NCBI GenBank assembly: GCA_964530445.1
Contig: CAZHBJ010000001.1
Span: 5,947-69,946, forward strand
Origin: FEN-1297 sp964530445
GTDB taxonomy: Bacteria; Bacteroidota; Ignavibacteria; Ignavibacteriales; Ignavibacteriaceae
Reading direction: 5' to 3'
Length of the DNA: 64,000 nt
Part shown: positions 48,324 through 57,615 of the stretch, one piece after another
How the letters are laid out: the number at the start of each line of letters is the position of its first letter
Position numbering within the stretch: position 1 is the first letter of the stretch
Notes under the pieces: generated by a model
What the model was told of the DNA's origin: nothing
Database searches by the model: none
The model's input: the letters and a program-made list of their open reading frames with translations, nothing else
Program-made: the position numbers and the translations under genes

Positions 48324-49271
48324 CTACCATTTAACTATATAAGGAATACCCCATGTATTACTTTCAACCGGGGTAGAATCATCGGTAACAACCTGACGGG
48401 GTGTAGCATTTATTACTGCATGAAAATAACCCGGCCATTGATGCGTTTCGAATGTTTGTTCATAAACTTTATCGTAACCGTTTCCGGTTTGAGTTGAAGA
48501 TACCAAATAAAATCTATTTTTCTCCCTATGCAGTCCGTGAGGGTCGCAGCCGTGGGTTAAAGTTACAAAATCTGTATCGGCATATGCACTTGTTAATTCA
48601 ACTCGGACTTTAACGGGTTCATGTCGATTGAGTCTTGGGATTTTTCTCCACCATCCGAAACCTCTGGATAAGAAATAGTTGTTCGGATCGGTTACTGCTA
48701 GGGTATCTCCGTTGGGCATATATGCGGTTACTTTGGTTATGGAAATATTTGAATTTAGCGTGCCTCCTTCGGGTAAAGAGATGGCTGCAATTCTCCATTT
48801 CAAATAAGGGTGAATTGTATCGCCGGAAGTTACAAAAATAATTTTTCTTGTAATTACCGAAGTGAACGGTTTTTGAATCAAACTATCCGGCGGATAACTT
48901 ACCGAATCATACGAAGCGGCAATAAACAAAACGCCTTCAAAAGTTGTTGTATAAGTTCCGTATGCCGTATCGCCTACAATATTGTAAGTAAAATTGCGTG
49001 ACACAAGGCGCATCTTTTGACCGACTTTAACAGGATAAATAGTAGTTGCAGCTTTTCCTAAAATCGTCATTGCAGATTCTTCATTGTAATTCGATTCGAA
49101 TGAAGATATAGCAGAATCCGATTCTATGGTTTTTAACATCGCTTGTTGATCGGTTGTTGATTGAGATGAGTCCGGTCCGGTAGGTGAATTATTACAGCCT
49201 ACAAGAAGAACTATTACCGACAAGGCAATTATTGAAAGCAGGTTCTTTATAATTGATGCTTTCTTTTCCAT
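48324..49271 (-). CDS. Putative lipoprotein of unknown function
   Basis: 315 residues. The lipoprotein signal has lipobox LVGC (Cys26), followed by a flexible NNSPTGPDSSQSTT stretch. The mature part is beta-rich, with acidic, Thr-rich strands and no known motif. It is separated from the next minus-strand gene by about 180 bases, so it may form its own unit, divergent from mscL. Function unknown. Confidence 0.65.
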   Translation of the reverse strand: MEKKASIIKNLLSIIALSVIVLLVGCNNSPTGPDSSQSTTDQQAMLKTIESDSAISSFESNYNEESAMTILGKAATTIYPVKVGQKMRLVSRNFTYNIVGDTAYGTYTTTFEGVLFIAASYDSVSYPPDSLIQKPFTSVITRKIIFVTSGDTIHPYLKWRIAAISLPEGGTLNSNISITKVTAYMPNGDTLAVTDPNNYFLSRGFGWWRKIPRLNRHEPVKVRVELTSAYADTDFVTLTHGCDPHGLHREKNRFYLVSSTQTGNGYDKVYEQTFETHQWPGYFHAVINATPRQVVTDDSTPVESNTWGIPYIVKW

Positions 49272-49604
49272 TTGTGATTTCCTTTCATTATGAATTTTGT
49301 TTTTAATTTTTTAAAAGTTCTTTTTCATAGTTATTACCTGACGGTTTTATAATAAATTGTGTGCCATATGGCTTATTTCATGCTAACTTGTTATTTTTAC
49401 TAAGTATTCTATAGCTCTTTACTTTCCCAATATACCTGGAATACATAATGAAATGCCTGAACCAATGTTTCCAGGCGGTAATTTTTGGGAAATGAATATA
49501 TAGTTTTATCCGCACTTCTTATTTTGTTTGCATTCCTTACAGTTATTTAGAGTTTCTGTTATATAGCTAAAAATATTTTATAAATTATTTGGAGTAAAGG
49601 TTAT
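49272..49604. promoter_or_regulatory. Divergent region with a nested inverted repeat upstream of mscL
   Basis: 333 bases between the lipoprotein gene and mscL. At 49423-49492 three nested arm pairs are found: TTTCCCA/TGGGAAA (49423-49429/49486-49492), CCTGGAA/TTCCAGG (49435-49441/49469-49475) and ACAT/ATGT (49443-49446/49465-49468). It could be an operator or a folded leader RNA. It has no T-run and so is not a simple terminator. Confidence 0.5.
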
Positions 49605-50066
49605 ATGCTTAAAGAATTCAAAGAATTCGCTTTGAAGGGAAACGTCCTCGATATGGCTGTCGGTATAATTATAGGTGCGGCTTTCGGGACGATTGTGAAA
49701 TCCTTGGTTAGTGATGTAATAATGCCGCCGATTGGGCTGCTATTAGGGAATGTGGATTTTTCTCAATTTTTTATTGTATTAAAGGAAGGAGCAAAAGCTG
49801 CAGGTCCTTATGCCACTTTAAAAGATGCGGCAGCTGCAGGAGCCGTTACTTTAAATTATGGTGTGTTTATTAATAATATTGTAAGCTTTATTATTGTTGC
49901 TTTCTCGGTTTTTATGCTTATAAAAAGCTTTCAAAAATTAAAAAAGAAAGAAGAGGCACCTGCGCCGGCAGCACCGACTACAAAAGACTGCCCATACTGT
50001 AAATCTAAAATTCCTGTTGAGGCTACAAAGTGTGCGTTTTGCACTTCTGAAGTGGCTAAAGCTTAG
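49605..50066 (+). CDS. mscL: Large-conductance mechanosensitive channel MscL with zinc-ribbon tail
   Basis: 153 residues. The N-terminal helix and TM1 (EFALKGNVLDMAVGIIIGAA) and TM2 (about 88-107) are those of MscL, the pentameric channel that relieves hypo-osmotic stress. The linker is Ala/Pro-rich. The tail carries CPYC and CAFC (Cys129, Cys132, Cys143, Cys146), a zinc-ribbon-like motif not needed for the channel. It stands alone, with a terminator behind it. Confidence 0.96.
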   Translation: MLKEFKEFALKGNVLDMAVGIIIGAAFGTIVKSLVSDVIMPPIGLLLGNVDFSQFFIVLKEGAKAAGPYATLKDAAAAGAVTLNYGVFINNIVSFIIVAFSVFMLIKSFQKLKKKEEAPAPAAPTTKDCPYCKSKIPVEATKCAFCTSEVAKA

Positions 50067-50091
50067 TTGTTGAAAATTATATATTTTAAAT

Positions 50092-50126
50092 AACTTCCGG
50101 ATCAAGTATTCGGAAGTTATAATTTT
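50092..50126 (+). terminator. Intrinsic terminator of mscL
   Basis: AACTTCCG (50092-50099) and CGGAAGTT (50111-50118) form an 8-bp stem with an 11-base loop, followed by ATAATTTT. It begins 25 bases after the mscL stop. Confidence 0.75.
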
Positions 50127-50699
50127 ATCTTATCTTAAATGACTTATAATGTGATTTATTAAATATTTTTTTAATGGATTACTTTAAAAGTTTATTATTC
50201 AATTTTACTTGGATTATTGGCTTTCATAATTTCAATCAAATAGGGGCGAATATAAAGTTGTTACCTATCTAATCTATAATAATATTCTTAAATCGTTGCG
50301 TTAATTAAAAAGCAGACTATAAAAAACTGTTGAAAAGTTTTTTAATTGTAGTTTTTAAATTTCATTACTTCATAGATTTGCAAAGAGATGGCAAGCCGAT
50401 TCCCTGGACACATAGGGATTAGAATAGAAATTTACCGTTTTAACGATTTATGTCTAATTTACACAACTGGTTAATATTATTCATTTTAAAGCATATTTAG
50501 TAGGATTATCTACCACTGTCGATAAAGAAATATTTCTATTCTGTTAATATTTAAGCAGAATTTCCGATAATAGTACTGGGGGATTAGCCGAGTACTAAAA
50601 ATTTGCATTAATTATAGTCTGGCCTAATTCTTTCGTATAAAAATCCTTATGGTCAAGTGTCCGTTTAAGATTTTAAAATATTTTTATAAGGCAGAATGT
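50127..50699. promoter_or_regulatory. Long upstream region of the TolC/PhnD-like/kinase operon
   Basis: About 570 bases without a gene. Two inverted repeats stand out: TCCCT/AGGGA (50401-50405/50414-50418) and the longer TAGTACT/AGTACTA (50571-50577/50591-50597) around GGGGGATTAGCCG. The second ends about 100 bases before the TolC start and looks like a dyad operator for a response regulator or other dimeric regulator. No riboswitch class was recognised. Confidence 0.5.
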
Positions 50700-52109
50700 A
50701 TGCTAAAAGTAATATCTGGAATAAGTATAATTTTTATTGTTATTGGTTCCTTAAGCATTTTTCCGAAAGAATATAATGTTAATTCCAACAAACAAAAAAA
50801 ATCGAATAAGCTTTCGTTAAAAGATTGTATAGGAATTGCTTTAGAAAATAATAATAAAATAAAAGCAGCAAAAGAAGATATAAATATTGCTTCTGCTCGG
50901 AAAAAGCAAGCAGAATCAGGTTATTGGCCCCGGCTTTCTCTTAAATCGGCTTATACAATAATGGATCAGGATCCGGTTTTCGTTTTGCCTGCATCTAAAA
51001 TGGATATCCCTCTAAATATTCCCGGGCTAAATGTTAACTTAAACGGAGTTGTTGTACCGGAACAGGATGTTAAACTTCTGGACAGACATAATCTGCACGG
51101 TGAATTAGATTTGGAGTATCCTTTATACACGGGAGGTAAGGTTCAATCATTAAATAAACAAGCCGAATTAGGCTATAACATAGCAAAGCTGGAAACGAAA
51201 AAAACAAGCCTTGAGGTAAAGTATAACGTTATTTGCTATTACTATGCAGTGGTTCTAACTCAAAAACTTTACTCAATAGGAAAAGATGCGGTAGCCAGGC
51301 TGGAAGCTACATTAAGCCTTACGGAAAGTTTATACAAAAACGGCTCGGGTAAGGTTACTAAGATAGATTACCTGCGAAACAAAGTAATGGTTGATCAAGC
51401 CAATAATTTGCTCACCGAAATTAAAGGCAAGATGAAAGCCGCTAGGGAGGCATTGCGTTTTGTGCTGGGATATCAGATTCCCGCAGATTTTAAAATAACC
51501 GAAACAGAAATACCCTTTGCCGATAAAGTAATAAATATCGATAGTATAGTTTCAAGTACTTACCAATATAATCCTGACTGGTCTAAAATAAATTCTGCAG
51601 AAAAAGTTTATAAATTAAAAATAGATGAAGCACGAAGCGAATATTTACCCACTATTGCATTGTTCGGAAGCCTAAATGAGAATGTTAACTCTTACAATTA
51701 TGGAATGGTTAATAAAGCAAATAAAACCCTATGGACTGCAGGTATAGGGATGGAATTACCTATTTTTTCAGGCTTTAGAACGGCAGGTAAAGTAGATGAA
51801 AGAGAAGCGCAGCTAAATAAAATTCAAGATCAAAAACAGCTTCTGCATGATGCTATAGCCTTGCAAATAAAAAATGCTTGTAATGATGTTAAGATAACAG
51901 GAGAGCAAGTTGAAAAAATACTTGAAGCAAAAAAATCCGCGGAAGAAAATTGTTCTCTTAATGAAAGGGCTTTTCAAGAGGATATGGTTGAAGCTAAAGA
52001 TTTGATAGAAGCTCAAATAATGGAGTCTCTCGTGGAAGCTCAATATCAAAATGCACTTTACAAACATTTTACCGCGCAAGCAAAACTTAACATGTTGATA
52101 GGTAAGTAG
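50700..52109 (+). CDS. TolC-family outer membrane protein
   Basis: 469 residues from the ATG at 50700 (MLKVISGISIIFIVIGSLSI), which has AAGG 8 bases upstream and starts a signal peptide. An in-frame ATG at 50649 has no ribosome-binding site. The protein is the alpha-helical TolC type: two related halves with long coiled-coil helices and paired strands (DLEYPLYTGGKVQSLNKQAE; GMELPIFSGFRTAGKVDEREAQ). TolC proteins form outer membrane exit ducts. No periplasmic adaptor or inner-membrane pump is adjacent. It opens an operon with PhnD-like binding proteins and three histidine kinases. Confidence 0.9.
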   Translation: MLKVISGISIIFIVIGSLSIFPKEYNVNSNKQKKSNKLSLKDCIGIALENNNKIKAAKEDINIASARKKQAESGYWPRLSLKSAYTIMDQDPVFVLPASKMDIPLNIPGLNVNLNGVVVPEQDVKLLDRHNLHGELDLEYPLYTGGKVQSLNKQAELGYNIAKLETKKTSLEVKYNVICYYYAVVLTQKLYSIGKDAVARLEATLSLTESLYKNGSGKVTKIDYLRNKVMVDQANNLLTEIKGKMKAAREALRFVLGYQIPADFKITETEIPFADKVINIDSIVSSTYQYNPDWSKINSAEKVYKLKIDEARSEYLPTIALFGSLNENVNSYNYGMVNKANKTLWTAGIGMELPIFSGFRTAGKVDEREAQLNKIQDQKQLLHDAIALQIKNACNDVKITGEQVEKILEAKKSAEENCSLNERAFQEDMVEAKDLIEAQIMESLVEAQYQNALYKHFTAQAKLNMLIGK

Positions 52110-52117
52110 GTTAACAA

Positions 52118-52399
52118 ATGCGAATTGCTAAATTCAAAACAATAAACCTGAACATGATGTATGAAATGCTAAAACAAGAGTCCAAACTTATGTTTTCCGT
52201 TTTCCCCGGAAGAAACTATGCCAGCGCTGTATCTTGCTTTTCGGAAAATTCAAGTAATCAAAGTTATAGCAAGAAGTTTACAGATACTTGTATCAATCTC
52301 GATAAGCGTACGGTCGGCGAACAAATTTTAACTCTTATGAAAACCTAGCATTTAACAGTGTTTAAACCGGAGTATTTAATAATTGTCGAAAAACTTTAA
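52118..52399 (+). pseudogene. Decayed C-terminal remnant of a third PhnD-like binding protein
   Basis: An open frame of 76 codons (52118-52348) ends GEQILTLMKT at a TAG. In the same frame after the stop, the sequence continues HLTVFKPEYLIIVEKL to 52399. Compare the intact downstream paralogues: YGQQVLTLMKIDQIVLYHKDDL and NGKQILTLMNIDKVVPFKKEYL. The part before the stop also aligns with them (FPGRNYASAVSCFSEN against SPKIVLTVTSFSKN). The fragment therefore equals the last 90 or so residues of a PhnD-like protein, with the N-terminal two-thirds missing and an in-frame stop. The alignment was made by eye. It could instead be expressed as a short peptide. Confidence 0.75.
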
Positions 52400-52449
52400 A
52401 ACGAGTTTTATGATTTGTCCGAATAAATTAGAAGAAATTTTTCCGGCAC

Positions 52450-53355
52450 ATGAGCAAATATAAAGTATATCGTAATTTTTTAAGTGAAGTTATACTTGTT
52501 TTGATTTTAATTTCTTCATTTGTCGGCGCACAAAATGTGCCTAAGCATTATACGGTAGGTATAATGAAAAATCTGTTTAATGACGTAAACATTAATGATG
52601 CAAGTGTTATTTGTAATATATGGATTAAGGCACTGAATGAATTAAATAAATCGAAATATGATCTTAGCGTAAAAATATTTGATGATTTTAATGAAGTTCA
52701 AAAATCCGAAAACGAAGGCAAGCTTGCGGTAATAGCGCTTAATGTTAGTGATTATATAAAATATAAAAATAAATTAAAATTGGAACCGGAGTTTATTCCC
52801 GCATATAAAGGGGCTACTAAATATAGATATTTGATGTTAGTCCGGGAAAAAGAAAAATTTAAAAGTATTACAGACTTAAAAGGTGCCTCGATAGGAATTA
52901 CCGAAAAGTATGATTATACAATTCCAGGCATGTGGCTGGATGCAGTTTGTGCCGACAATAAAATACCAGAGAAAGAAAAGTTTTTTAAAGAAATTATAAA
53001 AACCCCCAACGAGTCAAAACTGATATTAAATCTTTTTTTCGGAAAGATAGATGCATGTATTGTTCCGGAAAATACTTTCTTATTTATGGCTGAATTGAAT
53101 CCGCAAATAAAGAAAAGATTAACCATATTGAAATATTCGCCCTACTATATAATTACCGTAATATGTTTTACGAATAATTTTCTAAATAAGAAGGACAGAG
53201 AATTCTTTCAAAAAAAGGCTCTTGATATGCAGAAATTAGTTTACGGACAGCAGGTTCTTACATTAATGAAAATAGATCAAATAGTCCTTTATCATAAGGA
53301 TGACTTGAATAGCTTTTTGCAGTTATTGAAGGTATCCAAACATACTTCGTATTAA
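52450..53355 (+). CDS. PhnD-like periplasmic substrate-binding protein (first copy)
   Basis: 301 residues with a signal peptide (about 1-28, ending FVGAQ). The mature part matches the PhnD/PF12974 fold: VGIMKNLFNDVNINDASVIC, LMLVREKEKFKSITDLKGAS and LFFGKIDACIVPENT. PhnD proteins bind phosphonate, phosphite or similar anions, usually for ABC import, but no ABC permease or ATPase is near. It lies between TolC and three kinases and is a likely ligand sensor component. It is a clear paralogue of the next gene. Confidence 0.85.
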   Translation: MSKYKVYRNFLSEVILVLILISSFVGAQNVPKHYTVGIMKNLFNDVNINDASVICNIWIKALNELNKSKYDLSVKIFDDFNEVQKSENEGKLAVIALNVSDYIKYKNKLKLEPEFIPAYKGATKYRYLMLVREKEKFKSITDLKGASIGITEKYDYTIPGMWLDAVCADNKIPEKEKFFKEIIKTPNESKLILNLFFGKIDACIVPENTFLFMAELNPQIKKRLTILKYSPYYIITVICFTNNFLNKKDREFFQKKALDMQKLVYGQQVLTLMKIDQIVLYHKDDLNSFLQLLKVSKHTSY

Positions 53356-53383
53356 TTTTAATATAAGTTCAAATAGTAAAAGC

Positions 53384-54319
53384 ATGAAAATAAAGGGAAT
53401 AAATATTAAAACCATGTTTCGAAAAATCCGGTTACTGCTCCTTGTATCGTCCATAGCATGTACGGGTCAAATTAACGGCCAAACCGGTACTCCGACTGAT
53501 ATACCGCTATACAAGGTTATAATTGCTAATAATTTGTTTTCCGAGGTCGATTTAAATGATGCAAGAGCAGCTATGAAAGTTTGGGTTCGTGAATTAACAG
53601 GCACTATCAAGCCGGAATTTAGGCTGCAAACGGTTTTTGTAAATGATATCGGAAATTTAAATGCATCTTCGTTAAAAAATGCAGCCCTAATTTGTGTGAA
53701 TTCAATCGACTATTTGGATTATAAGGCAAAGCTCAATCTTGAAGGTGCTTTCGTACCGCTGAGAAACGATAATGTTTTTAGTACCTATATTTTATTAACA
53801 AATAATAATGTTGAGAATATTAGGGAACTTAAGAACCGGAATATGGGTATAGGACGGGAGAACAATCATTTAATAGCATCCATGTGGTTAAACGATCTAT
53901 TAAATAATTATAATCTTCCACCGGCTGATCAATTCTTCAGAATTAAAGAATCTGATAAAGAATCTCAAATAATCCTTTCTCTGTTTTTTAAACAACTGGA
54001 TGCATGTGTGGTAACCAGGAATGCATATAATTTAATGGTTGAACTTAATCCGCAGATAGGAAAAAGGCTGAAAATAATTGCTGTTTCTCCCAAAATAGTA
54101 TTAACCGTTACCAGTTTTTCGAAAAATTTTAAAAGTATAAAGCATAGAAAAAAAATAATTGAATCTGCCGAAAGACTTAGTTCTTATATAAACGGTAAAC
54201 AGATATTAACATTAATGAATATAGATAAAGTTGTTCCATTCAAAAAAGAATATTTAAATAATTTAAAAACAATACTAAGCGAATACAAAAAAATCTTAAC
54301 AGATAAAAAGAGAAGATAA
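53384..54319 (+). CDS. PhnD-like periplasmic substrate-binding protein (second copy)
   Basis: 311 residues with an N-terminal signal (hydrophobic core LLLLVSSIACTG, about 17-28). It shares LNDARAAMKVWVREL, LNPQIGKRLKII and the end NGKQILTLMNIDKVV with the first copy. The DACVV motif (LFFKQLDACVV) is conserved. Start alternatives (Met1 or Met11) were not resolved. It lies 28 bases after the first copy and 4 before the membrane histidine kinase, which supports a joint role with that kinase. The ligand is unknown. Confidence 0.84.
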   Translation: MKIKGINIKTMFRKIRLLLLVSSIACTGQINGQTGTPTDIPLYKVIIANNLFSEVDLNDARAAMKVWVRELTGTIKPEFRLQTVFVNDIGNLNASSLKNAALICVNSIDYLDYKAKLNLEGAFVPLRNDNVFSTYILLTNNNVENIRELKNRNMGIGRENNHLIASMWLNDLLNNYNLPPADQFFRIKESDKESQIILSLFFKQLDACVVTRNAYNLMVELNPQIGKRLKIIAVSPKIVLTVTSFSKNFKSIKHRKKIIESAERLSSYINGKQILTLMNIDKVVPFKKEYLNNLKTILSEYKKILTDKKRR

Positions 54320-54323
54320 TAAT

Positions 54324-56375
54324 TTGTTTAAGGGACTAAAAAATATATATAGCAAATTAACCGGCAGAGCATTTTACAAAAGTATTCTTGTAAGAGTAGC
54401 ATTATTGTCATGGCTGCTGGTAATTGTTACACTGCTTATATATATAACCGGCATAATACCCTCGCAGAAGGAAGTTCTTAAAGAAAGGATGAAAACAGAG
54501 GCGAAAGATATCGCTAGTTCTATAGGGCAGGTTACTGCTACAGCAATTATAAATAATGATTACGGCTATACCGTGGATTATTGTTTAAAGATGATCAAAC
54601 AAAGCAACTCAATTTTATATATAGTTGTTACAAGAAACGACGGTTTTTCCTTAGTACACACTGCAAATAGCTGGCGGGAAGATACTATTAAGAATGCACT
54701 TTACCTGCCGAAAGTAAAGGGCTCTGAAGCTCAATTTATATACAGCAGCTTGGTTGAACAGGAAGTCTTTCATTTTTCGTATCCGTTTACTTACTCAGGA
54801 ATTAATTGGGGTAGAATAAATATAGGAATGTCTGTAACAAGCTTTAATAAAAATATGAACAACCTATATTATAAAACCGTCTGGCTAGCGTTATTGTCTA
54901 TTTTTGTAGCTCTGCTTGCAGCAATTTATTTTGCTAAGAATCTTACGGCCCCTATTCGTCAGCTGGATAATGTTGCCGGACAAATATCGAACGGCGATTT
55001 GAGTGTAAGAGTAAAAATTAAAAGTGAAGATGAAATAGGAAGATTGGCTTCTACATTTAATAAGATGACCGATTCTCTTAAGAGTTCTCAAGATACCCTG
55101 GAAAGGAAAGTGGAAGAAAGAACAGCCGAACTCGGTGAAGCCAACCGCGCTTTGCATACTCAAATAAATGAAAAGCTTGATGCGGAAAAAAAGCTTAAGC
55201 AGTATAATTCACAGCTTGAAGCTTTTGACAAAATTTATAAAGGAATAATTGCAGCAAAATCTGATGTCCAAATTATTGAAGAAACTCTAACTCAGATGCC
55301 TATTCTTTTTAATTTTATAAATAATGCGGCTGTTGCTATTGAAGATTACACCGAAGATTTCGTTACAATTCATAGTATGAAAATAAATAAGAACGGACAG
55401 AATTCTTTTTTTAATATAAAATTGCCTCTTAAGCAAAAATATTTAACAATGGAAGATAACCCGATAGTTCGTCCTGTAATTGTAAATGATATAAGACAAT
55501 TGAAAATCAAAAACCAGATGGAAGAAAATTTGTTGAAAGACGGTCTTATATCTTACACATCTGTTCCTTTAAGAATAGAACAAGACAGGATTGGTATTTT
55601 GGGCATTATGTGCGACCGGCCCGGAGTTTTTAATGAAAATCATAAAGCTACTCTTTTATATTTCTCAAACCAGCTTGCGGTGGCAATTCACCAGGCTCAG
55701 CTTCAAGAACAAATAAAGAAGCATGCTAAAAGTTTACAGAATTCTTTATCGGAAAAAGAAATACTGCTTAAAGAAATACATCACAGGGTTAAAAATAATC
55801 TCCAGGTAATATCAAGTCTTCTTTATCTTAACTCTAGGCGGATAAAAGACGATGATACATTAAATATGTTTAAGGACAGTCAAAACCGGGTAAAGTCGAT
55901 TGCGCTTGTACATGAGAGACTGTATCAATCAAAAGATCTGGCAAGTATAAATTTTAAAGAGTATGCAAATAGATTAATTACAGACTTAACAAATTCGTAC
56001 GGAGTAAATCATAAGGAGATAAAAATCAATATCGATATTCAAAATATATCGATTAGTATTGATAATGCAGTTCCCTGCGGTTTAATTATTAACGAGCTTA
56101 TATCCAATTCTCTTAAATATGCTTTCCCCAGAAATGTAGAAAATAAAACAGGGTGCAAAATTGATATAACCGCTATTAGAAACGAAAATAATGAAGTCAT
56201 CCTTTCGGTTAAAGATAACGGCAAAGGTTTCAGTTTGAAATCCGGAGATAAAAAAGAATCCTCGCTGGGATTACAGTTAGTTGAAACACTGGTCAAACAG
56301 CTGGACGGGACTATGGAACTGGATGTAAGTTCCGGCGCAGCCTTTTTAATTAAATTTAAAGAGATAAATATTTAA
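54324..56375 (+). CDS. Membrane sensor histidine kinase (HisKA_2 type)
   Basis: 683 residues starting at TTG (54324), 4 bases after the PhnD-like gene. TM1 (about 22-42), an extracytoplasmic sensor (about 43-184), TM2 (about 185-203), a HAMP domain (204-256) and a coiled coil (255-295) come first. A GAF-like domain (about 300-465), a HisKA_2 motif EIHHRVKNNLQ with phospho-acceptor His486/His487, and an ATPase domain (NELISNSLKYAF; DNGKGFSL) follow. It may be switched by the PhnD-like proteins in the periplasm. No cognate DNA-binding regulator is adjacent. Confidence 0.92.
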   Translation: MFKGLKNIYSKLTGRAFYKSILVRVALLSWLLVIVTLLIYITGIIPSQKEVLKERMKTEAKDIASSIGQVTATAIINNDYGYTVDYCLKMIKQSNSILYIVVTRNDGFSLVHTANSWREDTIKNALYLPKVKGSEAQFIYSSLVEQEVFHFSYPFTYSGINWGRINIGMSVTSFNKNMNNLYYKTVWLALLSIFVALLAAIYFAKNLTAPIRQLDNVAGQISNGDLSVRVKIKSEDEIGRLASTFNKMTDSLKSSQDTLERKVEERTAELGEANRALHTQINEKLDAEKKLKQYNSQLEAFDKIYKGIIAAKSDVQIIEETLTQMPILFNFINNAAVAIEDYTEDFVTIHSMKINKNGQNSFFNIKLPLKQKYLTMEDNPIVRPVIVNDIRQLKIKNQMEENLLKDGLISYTSVPLRIEQDRIGILGIMCDRPGVFNENHKATLLYFSNQLAVAIHQAQLQEQIKKHAKSLQNSLSEKEILLKEIHHRVKNNLQVISSLLYLNSRRIKDDDTLNMFKDSQNRVKSIALVHERLYQSKDLASINFKEYANRLITDLTNSYGVNHKEIKINIDIQNISISIDNAVPCGLIINELISNSLKYAFPRNVENKTGCKIDITAIRNENNEVILSVKDNGKGFSLKSGDKKESSLGLQLVETLVKQLDGTMELDVSSGAAFLIKFKEINI

Positions 56376-56386
56376 AAATTTTTTGT

Positions 56387-57601
56387 ATGGATAAAATAGA
56401 AGAAAATATATTGAATAGCACAGCTATATTGGATTCCATTTTACGTATCATGCCCGATATATACATTCGGTTTAGAAACGGTATCATTCTTGATTTTATA
56501 ATGCCATCTCCAGATGCACTTTTCCCCGATGCTGATTTAATCGGGAAAAATTTATTTGATGTACTTGAAGATAATCTTGCAAGCAGAGTTTTGCATTTTT
56601 CAGAAAAGGCAATTGAAACCGGGCAAGTGCAAATATTTGAACATGAAACTGTTATTGACAAATATGAAAGCCATAAAGAAATTAGGCTTGCCGGTGTCAA
56701 TTCAAATTCCGGAGAAAGTTTTGAATGCGAATTTATTATGATTCTTAGAGATATCTCCGAATTAAAAACAACAAAGTTTGAGGTGGCTAAGAGTTTAGCT
56801 GAAATTGAGGAGAGCCAAAATACTCTTGAGCAAAAGACAAAAGAGCTTTCCATGCTCAATGATAAATTGATAGAATCGGAAAGAGTATTAAGAGAACAAA
56901 ACGCAAGCAAGGATAAATTCTTTTCCATTATAGCTCATGATCTTAGAAGCCCTTTTACCGCATTATTAGGCTTGTCCGAATATCTTGCTTCCGACTATAT
57001 GGATTTATCCAAAGAAGATCTAAAAGAAATTGCCAATGGTTTAATGTCATCAGCCCAATCTACATTTAATCTGCTTGAAAATCTTTTACAGTGGGCAAGG
57101 ATTAAAACCGGACGTATTAAATTAAACCCGGAAGCAATTGAGTTGAACAAAATAATTGATAAAGTACTGCATTTATTTATGAAAAATGCACAGGAGAAAA
57201 AAATTCTGCTGGAAGCTGAAGCAAACCATGCTGTATATGTATTTGCCGATCTTAATATGATAGAGGTAATTATAAGGAATATTGTGTCCAACGCAATTAA
57301 GTTTACTAACAAAGAAGGTAAAGTAATTATAAACACAGAAGTTATTAATGAGTTTGTACAAATAAGCGTACGCGATAACGGTGTAGGTATGAACAACGAA
57401 GCAGTGCTGAAATTATTTAAAGTCGGTCAAAATGTATCTGCCGATGGAACTCAAAATGAAAAGGGATCCGGTTTGGGATTAATTCTTTGCAAAGAATTTG
57501 TTGAATTAAACGGCGGTGAAATTTTTGTTGAATCTGAATTAGGGAAAGGCTCCACATTTAAAATTAAATTGCCTTTATTCAGAGAAAATGTTTATAATTA
57601 A
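56387..57601 (+). CDS. Soluble PAS-domain histidine kinase
   Basis: 404 residues without membrane helices. A PAS-like domain (about 12-125) and a coiled coil (about 128-172) precede the HisKA domain with His184 (IIAHDLRSPFTALLGLSEYL) and the HATPase domain (NAIKFTNKEGKV; RDNGVGM; GSGLGLILCKEFVELNGG). It lies 11 bases after the membrane kinase and 14 before the hybrid kinase, so all three are co-translated. It probably passes phosphate within the same relay; direct evidence is lacking. Confidence 0.93.
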   Translation: MDKIEENILNSTAILDSILRIMPDIYIRFRNGIILDFIMPSPDALFPDADLIGKNLFDVLEDNLASRVLHFSEKAIETGQVQIFEHETVIDKYESHKEIRLAGVNSNSGESFECEFIMILRDISELKTTKFEVAKSLAEIEESQNTLEQKTKELSMLNDKLIESERVLREQNASKDKFFSIIAHDLRSPFTALLGLSEYLASDYMDLSKEDLKEIANGLMSSAQSTFNLLENLLQWARIKTGRIKLNPEAIELNKIIDKVLHLFMKNAQEKKILLEAEANHAVYVFADLNMIEVIIRNIVSNAIKFTNKEGKVIINTEVINEFVQISVRDNGVGMNNEAVLKLFKVGQNVSADGTQNEKGSGLGLILCKEFVELNGGEIFVESELGKGSTFKIKLPLFRENVYN

Positions 57602-57615
57602 TGTGAGTTGCAATT

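Noticed and set aside
50381..50425. Possible riboswitch (cyclic-di-GMP type) upstream of the TolC operon
   Set aside because: A few words such as GCAAAG resemble the class, but the paired core and conserved loops are not present.
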